From contig JBPJFY010000011.1 of NCBI GenBank assembly GCA_051208045.1, forward strand, positions 62,001 through 126,000: a DNA stretch of 64,000 nucleotides. Direction: 5' to 3'. Position numbers and translations under genes: made by a program. The notes under the pieces were generated by a model that saw nothing but the letters and a program-made list of their open reading frames with translations, had not been told where the DNA came from and did no database searches. How positions within the stretch are numbered: position 1 is the first letter of the stretch; each line of letters begins with the position of its first letter. This document shows positions 7,721 through 16,424 of the stretch, one piece after another. This DNA is from LZORAL124-50-18 sp051208045 (GTDB lineage: Bacteria; Pseudomonadota; Gammaproteobacteria; Pseudomonadales; Oleiphilaceae).

Positions 7721-9748
7721 ATGGCAAACGTTTTAGTCACCGGCGGCACGGGATTTCTCGGCAAATACCTGGTGAACACGCTGCTCGCTCAGGGCAATCA
7801 AGTCACCCTCTTAATCCGATCCCCAACCAAACTCGACGCGCTGAAACAACACCCACGCTGGCATTCGCTGCCGAACGCCGTGGAGGTACTGGAAGGCGAT
7901 TTGCGGGCCCCCAATGCAGGGCTCAAAGATCCCTCCGGCCTGGCATACTTTGAAGCCATTTACCATCTGGCAGCGATTTACGATGTGTCAGCGGATGCCG
8001 ACGCCATCAGCACCACCAACGTCACGGGCACACAAAACCTGCTCAGCGCACTTACTCATGCAGACTTTCGCGGTGCCCTCCACTTCGTCAGCTCCATCGC
8101 GGTGGCTGGCGATTATCGCGGCACCTTCACGGAAGACATGTTTGACGAAGGCCAGGCTTTTCAACATGCCTATAACCAGAGCAAATTTGAATCCGAGAAA
8201 TGCGTTCGCACCTGGGCGGCTGAACGGCAAACCACGGGGCGCGCCACCGACGTAAGAATCTACCGACCCTCGGCCATTGTCGGCGATACCTTGTCAGGCT
8301 ATTGCGAGCGCATTGACGGCCCATATTTTCTCTTCAACGTGATTGCCAAGCTCCGGAAAGCGGTTCCCAGCTGGATGCCACTCATTGCGCCTAAACTGCC
8401 CATGCGTGTCGACATGGTGCCCGTGGATTATGTCGCCAATGCCATGGTGGCCCTGAGTCAGCGTCCGCGTGAAGAAATGCACACACAAATACCCTGTTAC
8501 CACTTAACGGATCCGGAGGCCAGATCGCTCACCCGCCTGTTGAATCGAGTACTCAAAGCCGCCGATGGCCCCACGATTCGCGCTGCTTTTCCGTTCGGCA
8601 GCAAAGGAACCGGGGCCCGCGGGAATTCAGGAAAAGGGCCTCTGGCGATGGCACGCAGCCTGAAAGGTGTAGAGCTGCTTTCACAAAGCGTATTTGACTG
8701 GCTGGAAGTGCCTGCCGGTGTGTTGGACGCCATGATGCCTCGGGTCCGCTTCGACGCGACCCGGACGAGACAGCAACTGGACCAGGCAGGCGTTCCCCTG
8801 CCCCCGCTTGAAAGCTACATCGACACCCTGTGGGATTACTACAACCGGCATCTTGATCCTGCGAAAAACCAGATGGCGAAACGGCAGGCGGCGTTTCTCA
8901 ACAAGTACATTGTGATCACCGGTGCTTCCAGCGGCATAGGTCTGGCCAGTGCCCGCAGCGCGTTGACACTCGGAGCGCACGTCGCTCTGGTCGCCAGAAA
9001 TCCGGAAAAGCTTCAACAGGCCTACGACACGTTACGTCCCCTGGCGGAAGAGCACAGCGTCAACCTCTGGCAGTTTCCCTGTGACATTTCGAATCTGGCA
9101 GACTGCGATCAACTGATCGCCACGTTGCAGAAAACACTCCCCAGAGTCGATATCCTGTTTAACAACGCGGGGAAATCCATACGCCGCTCAATCAATCAAT
9201 CCTGGGAACGATTCCATGACCTGGAACGTACCATGCAGCTGAACTACTACGGCAGTGCGCGCCTGATGATTGGCTTGCTCCCGGCGATGATCGCGCAAGG
9301 CGGGGGACACCTGATCTATTCGTCCACCATGGGCACCATGGCGCCCACACCGAGATTTGGCCCCTATCTCGCGAGCAAAGCTGCCATGGACGCGCTGATG
9401 GACTCCCTGGCGGCGGAATTTGCAGACAGAAATATTGTCGCCACATCGGTCAAATTCCCGCTGGTCAAAACCGAGATGATCTCCCCCACCAAGGAGTACG
9501 AAGATGCCCCTGCTGCCAGCCCGGAATTTGCGGCCAACCTGTTTGTTCAAGCCGTGCAAAACAAACCCAGAAAGCAAATCACCGGCACCGGTAAAATTAT
9601 GGGCGCGCTTTCCCTGTGGGCCCCGTCTTTTATGACGCAACTTTATAATTATGCGTATCGAATCTGGCCGGATGAGTCAGACCAGTATCCGGAAATGGGC
9701 CTGGACCGAATGATCGTCAAACAGACCATCAAACACTCCCCACTGTAG
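7721..9748 (+). CDS. Bifunctional long-chain fatty acyl reductase (alcohol-forming, two SDR domains)
   Basis: A 675-residue fusion. The N-terminal extended SDR domain (about 1-340) has the NAD(P) motif TGGTGFLG, HLAAIYDVSA, and catalytic Tyr/Lys in YNQSK. The C-terminal classical SDR domain (about 400-660) has TGASSGIGLA, NNAG and YLASK. This order and the segments RTMQLNYYGSARL and KFPLVKTEMISPTK match the Marinobacter-type fatty acyl-CoA reductase that carries acyl-CoA or acyl-ACP through aldehyde to fatty alcohol; that family knowledge is the basis of the call. I start at 7721 because AAGGG lies 7 bases upstream. The alcohol would be a substrate for the wax ester synthase at 48.9 kb. A strong terminator follows. 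Confidence 0.85.
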   Translation: MANVLVTGGTGFLGKYLVNTLLAQGNQVTLLIRSPTKLDALKQHPRWHSLPNAVEVLEGDLRAPNAGLKDPSGLAYFEAIYHLAAIYDVSADADAISTTNVTGTQNLLSALTHADFRGALHFVSSIAVAGDYRGTFTEDMFDEGQAFQHAYNQSKFESEKCVRTWAAERQTTGRATDVRIYRPSAIVGDTLSGYCERIDGPYFLFNVIAKLRKAVPSWMPLIAPKLPMRVDMVPVDYVANAMVALSQRPREEMHTQIPCYHLTDPEARSLTRLLNRVLKAADGPTIRAAFPFGSKGTGARGNSGKGPLAMARSLKGVELLSQSVFDWLEVPAGVLDAMMPRVRFDATRTRQQLDQAGVPLPPLESYIDTLWDYYNRHLDPAKNQMAKRQAAFLNKYIVITGASSGIGLASARSALTLGAHVALVARNPEKLQQAYDTLRPLAEEHSVNLWQFPCDISNLADCDQLIATLQKTLPRVDILFNNAGKSIRRSINQSWERFHDLERTMQLNYYGSARLMIGLLPAMIAQGGGHLIYSSTMGTMAPTPRFGPYLASKAAMDALMDSLAAEFADRNIVATSVKFPLVKTEMISPTKEYEDAPAASPEFAANLFVQAVQNKPRKQITGTGKIMGALSLWAPSFMTQLYNYAYRIWPDESDQYPEMGLDRMIVKQTIKHSPL

Positions 9749-9801
9749 TTCAACGTCAAAACGCCCTGAATCCAGAAACAGCCAACTGGGCAGCAGGCGC
9801 A

Positions 9802-9827
9802 AAAAAGCCGGGAGATCCCGGCTTTTT
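9802..9827. terminator. Bidirectional intrinsic terminator (acyl reductase / glcB)
   Basis: AAAAAGCCGGGA-GA-TCCCGGCTTTTT is a perfect stem with A and T runs, so it is read as a terminator on both strands. It lies between the converging acyl reductase and malate synthase genes. Confidence 0.93.
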
Positions 9828-9851
9828 ACTGCGTCTCAATAACGTTGAGGC

Positions 9852-12032
9852 TTACTGACCGTATTTGGCCTTGGCTTCAATACGGTAAGCGTGCAGCAGA
9901 GGCTCAGTATATCCACTCGGCTGCTCCGCGCCCTTCACCACAAGATCCAACGCCGCCTTGAAGGCTACACTGTCATCAAAGTTGGGTGCCATGGGACGAT
10001 AGGCTGGATCGTTTGCATTCTGACGATCCACAACTTCCGCCATACGCTGCATGGTTTCAATCACCTGCGCTTCGTTGGTGACACCGTGGTGCAGCCAGTT
10101 ACACATGTGCTGACTGGAGATTCGCAGCGTCGCACGGTCTTCCATCAGGCCAACATCGTTAATATCCGGCACCTTGGAACAGCCCACGCCCTGATCGATC
10201 CAGCGCACCACGTAACCCAGGATACCCTGCGCGTTGTTATCCAGCTCTTTCTGGATCTCATCCGCAGTCAAGGTCTCAGGATTGTCCATCACAGGAATGC
10301 TCAGGATATCGTCCAGCGCGGCACGCTGACGGCTCTTCAATGTGTTCTGAACATCAAACACATTCACGGTGTGGTAGTGCAACGCGTGCAATGCGGCGGC
10401 TGTAGGCGACGGTACCCAAGCGGTGTTCGCACCGGCTTTGGGATGGCCAACCTTCTGTTCCATCATCATGCCCATTTCATCCGGAATCGGCCACATGCCT
10501 TTACCAATCTGAGCACGTCCCTGCAGACCACATTCCAGACCAATATCCACGTTCCAGTCTTCATAGGCAACAATCCACTTCTGTTGCTTCATTTTGGTTT
10601 TGGGGATCATCACACCGGCCTGCATGGAGGTGTGAATCTCGTCACCGGTACGATCCAGGAACCCGGTGTTGATAAATACCACACGGTCTTTCGCCGCACG
10701 GATACATTCCTTCAGGTTCACCGTGGTGCGTCGTTCTTCGTCCATGATCCCCATTTTCATGGTAAAGCGCGGTAAGCCAAGTGCATCTTCCACGCGACCG
10801 AACAGCTCGTTCGCAAACGCAACTTCTTCAGGACCGTGCATTTTCGGCTTCACGATGTTGACGCTATTGGCCGTCGAGTTGCGGTACTGGCCCGTCTGCT
10901 TCAGATCGTGAATGGCGATCAGCGCAGTGATCATCCCATCCATGATGCCTTCGGGAATTTCATTACCGTCTTTGTCCAGGATCGCACTGATGGTCATCAG
11001 GTGACCCACGTTCCGCACAAACAGCATGGAGCGGCCTTTCAACGCCAGCGTCGATCCGTCTGCGGCGGTGTATTCGCGGTCCGGATTCATGCGGCGCGTG
11101 AAGGTCGAGCCACCTTTGGCCACTTGTTCCTCCAGATCGCCTTTCATCAGACCCAGCCAATTACTGTACACCACTACTTTGTCATCGGCGTCCACCGCCG
11201 CTACGGAGTCTTCGCAGTCCATGATGGTGGTCAGTGCGGCTTCCATCAATACGTCTTTGACGTGGGCGGGGTCATCCTGACCGATGGCATGCGTGGCATC
11301 AATCTGGATTTCAAAATGCAGACCGTTATTCTGCAGCAAGATCGCAGATGGGTTCGCCGTATCGCCGACATATCCCTGAAACTTGTCGGCATCCGCCAGG
11401 CCGGTCTCGGAACCGTCTTTCAACGTCACAACCAGCTGGCCATCGGCCACCGCGTACTTCGTGCTGTCCTTGTGGGTTCCGGAGGCCAGCGGCGCCGCGC
11501 TATCCAGGAAATTACGCGCAAATTCGATGACCTTCGCACCACGCACCGGGTTGTAGCCCGGGCCTTTGGTTGCGCCATCGTCTTCCGGAATGGCGTTCGT
11601 GCCATACAACGCATCGTACAGGGAACCCCAGCGTGCGTTCGCCGCATTCAATGCGAACCGTGCATTCATTACGGGCACCACCAGCTGAGGGCCCGCCATG
11701 GTGGCAATCTCAGGCTCAACTTCTGCCGTTGATGCAGTGAATGCGTCTCCCTCTGGAAGCAGGTAGCCAATTTCCTGCAGAAACGCTTTGTATTCCGCCG
11801 CATTGTGCGCCTGCCCTTTGCGCTCCACATGGAAAGCATCTATCTTCGCCTGAAGGTCGTCCCGCTTGGCAAGCAAGGCTTTGTTCTTTGGAGCCAGATC
11901 ATGCACGATGGCATCAAACTCACGCCAGAACGTTTCCGAATCCACACCGGTACCCGGAATTGCCTGTTCGTTGACAAAATCATAAAGCGCTTTGGCAACC
12001 TGCAGGCCACCTACCTGAACTCTTTGTGTCAT
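9852..12032 (-). CDS. glcB: Malate synthase G
   Basis: A 726-residue enzyme, the normal length for malate synthase G. It condenses glyoxylate with acetyl-CoA to malate in the glyoxylate shunt or glycolate use. Typical segments include TTIMDCEDSVAAVDA, the long family block ending GRAQIGKGMWP, and EVAFANELFGRVEDALGLP. In a cell growing on fatty acids or alkanes it allows net carbon gain from acetyl-CoA. No isocitrate lyase or glycolate oxidase gene adjoins it. The ATG at 12032 has only a weak GGGGC-like ribosome site, but there is no better start. It converges with the acyl reductase and shares its terminator. Confidence 0.97.
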   Translation of the reverse strand: MTQRVQVGGLQVAKALYDFVNEQAIPGTGVDSETFWREFDAIVHDLAPKNKALLAKRDDLQAKIDAFHVERKGQAHNAAEYKAFLQEIGYLLPEGDAFTASTAEVEPEIATMAGPQLVVPVMNARFALNAANARWGSLYDALYGTNAIPEDDGATKGPGYNPVRGAKVIEFARNFLDSAAPLASGTHKDSTKYAVADGQLVVTLKDGSETGLADADKFQGYVGDTANPSAILLQNNGLHFEIQIDATHAIGQDDPAHVKDVLMEAALTTIMDCEDSVAAVDADDKVVVYSNWLGLMKGDLEEQVAKGGSTFTRRMNPDREYTAADGSTLALKGRSMLFVRNVGHLMTISAILDKDGNEIPEGIMDGMITALIAIHDLKQTGQYRNSTANSVNIVKPKMHGPEEVAFANELFGRVEDALGLPRFTMKMGIMDEERRTTVNLKECIRAAKDRVVFINTGFLDRTGDEIHTSMQAGVMIPKTKMKQQKWIVAYEDWNVDIGLECGLQGRAQIGKGMWPIPDEMGMMMEQKVGHPKAGANTAWVPSPTAAALHALHYHTVNVFDVQNTLKSRQRAALDDILSIPVMDNPETLTADEIQKELDNNAQGILGYVVRWIDQGVGCSKVPDINDVGLMEDRATLRISSQHMCNWLHHGVTNEAQVIETMQRMAEVVDRQNANDPAYRPMAPNFDDSVAFKAALDLVVKGAEQPSGYTEPLLHAYRIEAKAKYGQ

Positions 12033-12371
12033 ATTTTGCTTGCCCCAAATTTACAGTACTAAGTTCCGCTGAATCACCCCATACCGGGGCAACTCAGCGC
12101 TGGGGCCGACGTGCGATTACGCCGACCGTTAAAAAAGAGGCGCACATTTTACGTGAAAAGGCCCGGGCTTGCCAGTCAACCACACGCCTCTCTGCCAAGG
12201 ACGCTCACACCGTACCGCGGTAAACAACCAGAAATCCGGGGCCAGGCGATTACAATTCACTACAGGAATACGTGGTATTTGCCTACAAAATGATCACGTC
12301 ATTCGTTAAAATGAAGAGAATGGCGAAAAAACAGCGGTTTGGGTTCGCCCGTCGCATAAGTGAGGTGCAAC
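12033..12371. other. 339-base gap between glcB and flagellin
   Basis: A divergent control region for glcB (minus) and flagellin (plus). I saw no convincing sigma-28 or sigma-54 promoter and no repeat or small gene. The stretch just upstream of flagellin is AT-rich (around 12290-12340) and is where a flagellin promoter would be expected. Confidence 0.4.
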
Positions 12372-13175
12372 ATGGCCATCGGCATCAATTCCAACCTACC
12401 GACGTTCGGAAATGTCAAAAACAACTTCGAAACGGCTGCTGCCAAACTTGTGTCCGGCCAGCGGATTAACAGTGCCCGTGACGATGCGGCAGGATTGGCC
12501 ATCACCAACCGCATCAGCACACAAATCGACGGATTTGGCACCGCCATACGCAATGCAGGGGACGGCGTATCCTTCGCACAGACCGCTGGTGGCGCGCTGG
12601 ACTCGCTCAGTTCTAACATTCAGCGTATCCGGGAACTGACCGTTCAAGCCGCTAACGGCACGCTCAATGATCAAGACCGCAGAGGCATTCAACAGGAAAT
12701 CTCACAACTCCAGGAGGAGTCCGGCAACATTCTGGAGAAAAGTAACTTCAATGGGGTGAAGCTGTTCAACGGCGAAAGCACGCTCGATTTTCAGGTCGGC
12801 CCCAATCAGGGTGAAACGGTATTGGTTTCCAACGGTGACCTGAAGAAAACCCTGGAAGATTCCGGGGTGTTGGACATCGACGTGAGCACGCAGGCCGGTG
12901 CGTCTTCAAGCATCAGCAAACTGGACTCTGCCCTGGAAAGTATCAATACATCGGCCGCGGAGTTCGGCTCGGTCGCGAACCGCTTTGAATCTGCAATTTC
13001 CAACCTCTCTCAGGCCAGAGAAAGCGCGCAGGCCTCTCGAAGCCGAATTGCCGATACCGACTTTGCGGAAGAAGCCGCGAATCTGATCAAAAGCAACATT
13101 CAGGATCAGGTGGATATCGCCGTGCGCGGGCAGGCCAACGCCCGACAACAGAACGTGCTCCGGCTACTCTCCTAG
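12372..13175 (+). CDS. fliC: Short flagellin without D2/D3 domains
   Basis: A 267-residue flagellin. Both conserved ends are intact: the N terminus with NSNLPTFGNVKNNFETAAAK and SGQRINSARDDAAGLAI, and the C terminus with SRIADTDFAEEAANLIKSNI and the final ANARQQNVLRLLS. The middle is very short, so only the D0/D1 core that packs the filament is present and the surface-exposed variable domains are missing. I start at 12372 with GAGGTG upstream rather than at 12360. No other flagellar gene is in the window, so the gene is an orphan copy beside a chemoreceptor gene on the opposite strand. It may be a minor or alternative filament protein. A hairpin at 13205-13222 follows. Confidence 0.95.
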   Translation: MAIGINSNLPTFGNVKNNFETAAAKLVSGQRINSARDDAAGLAITNRISTQIDGFGTAIRNAGDGVSFAQTAGGALDSLSSNIQRIRELTVQAANGTLNDQDRRGIQQEISQLQEESGNILEKSNFNGVKLFNGESTLDFQVGPNQGETVLVSNGDLKKTLEDSGVLDIDVSTQAGASSSISKLDSALESINTSAAEFGSVANRFESAISNLSQARESAQASRSRIADTDFAEEAANLIKSNIQDQVDIAVRGQANARQQNVLRLLS

Positions 13176-13204
13176 GCCAACGGCTGAATTCATAAATACC
13201 GGAA

Positions 13205-13222
13205 GACCTGCGCAGGCAGGTC
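13205..13222. terminator. Short hairpin between flagellin and chemoreceptor
   Basis: GACCTGC-GCAG-GCAGGTC is a perfect 7-bp stem between two converging genes. No T run follows, so terminator function is only plausible. Confidence 0.35.
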
Positions 13223-13235
13223 GTACAGCCAACAA

Positions 13236-14876
13236 TCAGTGATATTTAAAGCCGCCTATTTTAACGGCAAGCTCACTGCCCAACCGATGTACAGACTCAC
13301 TCTCCTGCAATGCCGAATGACCAATGGCAGCAGATTCATCCGCAGCCTTGGAGATTTCGTCCAAAGCCGCGTTGACATCAACCGCCACCCGACTTTGTTC
13401 TTCTGCAGTATGAGCAATCCCTCGATTGAGTGACTGAATCGAAGCAACCGCCGAGGAAATCTGCTCCAGTGCTTCGCCGGCCTGCTGTGCCTGTTCGTAG
13501 GATCGACTGGTTTGGTCCACACTCTTCTCAATCACATCCACGGCTTTAATCGCGCCCTGTTGCAACGCGGCAATCATTCGATTGATTTCTTCCGTGGACT
13601 CCTGCGTTTTGCTCGCCAGAGATCGCACTTCATCCGCCACCACGGCAAAGCCACGCCCCTGCTCTCCCGCCCGGGCAGCTTCAATCGCGGCATTCAGCGC
13701 TAACAGATTGGTTTGCTCGGCAATGCCTTGAATTACGTCCACCACCGAACCAATATTTTGCGTGTCGACCTTCAGCTTGTCGATGGTTTCTTTCGTTCCG
13801 CTCATGTCGTTGGAGAGCCGCTCTGCCAAAGCGATGGTGTTGTGAATCACGTCTTTTGCGGTGCTGGACTGTGCGTCTGCTTCACTGGCCGCATCCGTCG
13901 CATCTTTTGCCTGTCCCGCCATGTCCATCACCGATTGCACGATCAGATTTAGCTGGTGTAGCGCGCCATCGGTAGACAGTTTTTGATCACTGGCCAGAGA
14001 AGCACTGCGCTGATTATGTTGTGTCATTCGCTCAGAGGCATCCACCAGTTGGTCTGTGGTTTGGTCCACGGAGGACACCACTTCCCGAATTTTGTCCACA
14101 AAACGATTGAACTGGCTCGACAGCTCCGCCACTTCATCATTACCCGATTCATCAAGCGCTTTAGAAAGGTCACCCTCGCCTTCTGCAATGTCTTGCATCG
14201 CCTCAACGGTCTTGCGCAGGGGCTGCTGTATACTGCGCAGAATGATGAAGAGCAGCGCTGCCACGATGCCTGCGGCGATCAAAAAGATGGTGGTGAACGT
14301 CGATACTTCTTTCCAAAACAGTGCGTCCACGTCGTCCAGGTACACCCCCGATCCCACAACCCAGCCCCAGGGTTTGAACCCTTTGACAAAGCTTATCTTT
14401 TCCACGGGGGTTTCCGACCCCGGCTTGGGCCAGAGATAACCCACATACCCCTCACCGGATTTATTCACCACTTGATTAAATTCGCGAAACAGGTACTTGC
14501 CGTTGGGGTCTTTCAAGTCATACACACTTTGGCCATCCAGCTTGGGCTTGATGGGGTGCATCACCACAACATGGTCCATATCATGAATCCAGAAATATTC
14601 AGAGCCTGAATACCGTAACGCTTTGATGGCCGCCATCGCTTGGTTTTTCGCATCGGCTTCGGAGAGATCACCCTGTTGTAAACGCTGGAAGTGGTGGTCG
14701 ACAATACCCATCGCTGTTTCGACGACCTGACGTGTCTGGGTCGATTTGGATTCGGCCAGAATCTGCTTCGTATCAACCAAGGCGACAAGCACCAATGCCA
14801 ACATCGCCAATCCGGATATTGCTGTGATCATCCATAACCGCAGACTGATAGAAAACTTCCGTAACCAACTCGTCAT
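13236..14876 (-). CDS. Methyl-accepting chemotaxis protein with single Cache sensor
   Basis: A 546-residue transmembrane chemoreceptor. The first membrane helix (about 12-32) precedes a periplasmic sCache_2-type domain (about 35-180, with YFWIHDMDHVVVMHP and GFKPWGWVVGSGVYLDD). A second helix (about 186-208) is followed by HAMP (about 210-265) and a signalling domain whose hairpin tip is intact (EQTNLLALNAAIEAARAGEQ). sCache_2 receptors often sense small carboxylates, but the ligand cannot be read from sequence. I choose ATG 14876 because AGAGGTG sits 6 bases upstream; the alternative GTG at 14885 lies inside that ribosome site. It converges with the flagellin gene and no Che genes are nearby. 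Confidence 0.95.
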   Translation of the reverse strand: MTSWLRKFSISLRLWMITAISGLAMLALVLVALVDTKQILAESKSTQTRQVVETAMGIVDHHFQRLQQGDLSEADAKNQAMAAIKALRYSGSEYFWIHDMDHVVVMHPIKPKLDGQSVYDLKDPNGKYLFREFNQVVNKSGEGYVGYLWPKPGSETPVEKISFVKGFKPWGWVVGSGVYLDDVDALFWKEVSTFTTIFLIAAGIVAALLFIILRSIQQPLRKTVEAMQDIAEGEGDLSKALDESGNDEVAELSSQFNRFVDKIREVVSSVDQTTDQLVDASERMTQHNQRSASLASDQKLSTDGALHQLNLIVQSVMDMAGQAKDATDAASEADAQSSTAKDVIHNTIALAERLSNDMSGTKETIDKLKVDTQNIGSVVDVIQGIAEQTNLLALNAAIEAARAGEQGRGFAVVADEVRSLASKTQESTEEINRMIAALQQGAIKAVDVIEKSVDQTSRSYEQAQQAGEALEQISSAVASIQSLNRGIAHTAEEQSRVAVDVNAALDEISKAADESAAIGHSALQESESVHRLGSELAVKIGGFKYH

Positions 14877-15057
14877 GACCTGCACCTCTTACTGCAACTG
14901 TGACCACTCACTCCTGTCAGCGGTGTGACTTAATCATCCCAATACCCTTAAATTTAGTAGAGATATACAAAGCTGCCAACCCTCTGAAGTTACATTGGCG
15001 CAACACTGCTACGCCGCAGGCATTACCGGATTTATCAAAGGAGGTAGTTCAAGTGAT

Positions 15058-16173
15058 TTAGCTGAGGCGCTGTACCAGCAACATCGTCGCATCGTCATCA
15101 CAGGTGCTTTCGTTATGCTGTTCCAAGGTCTCACAAACCTCAGGAATCAGTCGGGGGAACGTCGCCAAATGTTGTGAGAGCAAACTTTCCAGGGCGTCTC
15201 TGCCAAACAACGAACCCTCCCGGTTGCTTGCCTCGATCACCCCGTCCGTATAGAGAAACAACGCCTCGCCTACCCTGAACGGGTGCGTTTCACATTGCCA
15301 GGTGGCGTTACGGCTCGCACCCACCGGGAGGCCGCTCGACGACAGCGTGGCAATACCGTCGGATCGCAACAGGTAACAGGGAGGGTGTCCCGCCGAGACA
15401 ATTTTCAGCTCATTCTGTGATCGATCGAGACGAATAAGCGCGAGCGTGGAAAAGGCGCCACGCGACCCGACAATCTGAAACACTTGTTGATTTAACTCGT
15501 GCACCACGGCCAAGGGGTCTCGCAGCCGGTATGCCAGGGTGTTGAGCATGCTCTTGCAGGCCGCCATCAGCAATGCTGAAGCCGTGCTGTGACCACTCAC
15601 ATCGCCTATCAGCGCGAACTCATAATCGCCCGCCCTGAAAAAATCAAAATAATCGCCACCCACGCGATCGAAAGGCTGATAATCATGTGCCAGGAAATAC
15701 TGTTGAAAGTCGTCAGATATTTCCAACAGCCACCGCTGCATATGGCTGGCCAGCTCTTTTTCCTGCTCCAACTGCACATTTTTTTGCTGCAGCTGCTTGT
15801 GCAGACCACTCATCGTCAGCTGGGTGTTGATGCGCGCTAACATTTCATTGGGTTCATAGATCTTTGAAATGAAGTCGTTCGCTCCTGCCTCAAACGCCTC
15901 GACCCACCGATCCTTTTCATTGATCCCCGACAGAAAAATCACGGGCAGCTCACCGGCAGACCACTTTTGGCGTAGAAGGCGAATCGCCTCTATGCCATTG
16001 ATTCCAGGCATCATGATATCCATGAGTACCAAGTCGGGCTGCGCTTTGTTAATCATCCGTACAGCTTGCTCGGCACCTTCGGCTTCCGAAACGTCGTAGC
16101 CAGCACGCGACAGGTGGCGGCGAATCGCATGTCGACTGCCCACTTCATCATCAACGATCAATATTCGATGCAT
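15058..16173 (-). CDS. Response regulator with PP2C (SpoIIE/RsbU-type) phosphatase output
   Basis: A 371-residue two-domain regulator. The N-terminal receiver (about 1-120) has DDE, phosphoacceptor Asp in LVLMDIMMPG, and the FLSG strand followed by a Lys in FISKIYEP. A coiled linker (about 125-160) rich in Gln and Lys leads to a PP2C/SpoIIE domain (about 180-370) with RVGGDYFDFF, GDVSGHS and DDDATMLLV. Such proteins dephosphorylate STAS-domain anti-sigma-factor antagonists and so control partner-switching pathways or biofilm traits. No STAS or RsbW-like gene is within the window. I start at 16173 (MHRILIVDDE); the upstream ATG at 16206 has no ribosome site. Transcription is toward the chemoreceptor, 181 bases away. 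Confidence 0.92.
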   Translation of the reverse strand: MHRILIVDDEVGSRHAIRRHLSRAGYDVSEAEGAEQAVRMINKAQPDLVLMDIMMPGINGIEAIRLLRQKWSAGELPVIFLSGINEKDRWVEAFEAGANDFISKIYEPNEMLARINTQLTMSGLHKQLQQKNVQLEQEKELASHMQRWLLEISDDFQQYFLAHDYQPFDRVGGDYFDFFRAGDYEFALIGDVSGHSTASALLMAACKSMLNTLAYRLRDPLAVVHELNQQVFQIVGSRGAFSTLALIRLDRSQNELKIVSAGHPPCYLLRSDGIATLSSSGLPVGASRNATWQCETHPFRVGEALFLYTDGVIEASNREGSLFGRDALESLLSQHLATFPRLIPEVCETLEQHNESTCDDDATMLLVQRLS

Positions 16174-16424
16174 AAACGAGACTCTACCCTGGACTGGATT
16201 GCCCATTAAGCCAACTCAGTGTCGAGTCAGCGACTTCTACTGACGTAAGTCTAGAAAACGTTAGGGCCCCTATCAATATTTGCTGCTTGGATGGGTACTT
16301 CCCGAAAGCTTACCTGGCCGGATTTATCAATGGCTGGTGTATTTCCAACTATACGATGCGGCTCAGAAGAGGTACCTTAAGGCCTGGGACTAAGAAAAAT
16401 AAATATAACCGCGGGAGAAACTTC

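Noticed and set aside
9891..10775. Long plus-strand open frame of 294 codons opposite malate synthase
   Set aside because: Antisense shadow of glcB; His- and Arg-rich composition, no ribosome site and no known family. The same holds for 10836-11732.
12290..12330. Possible sigma-28 promoter before flagellin (TAAA followed by GCGAAAA)
   Set aside because: The spacing between elements is 12 bases instead of about 15 and the -10 part is poor, so I do not call it.
13983..14609. 208-codon plus-strand open frame opposite the chemoreceptor
   Set aside because: Antisense shadow; composition rich in His and Arg, typical of reverse-strand reading.
15026..16331. Shared 13-mer CCGGATTTATCAA near 15027 and 16319
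   Set aside because: In 64 kb several tens of 13-mer pairs are expected by chance, and the flanks differ.
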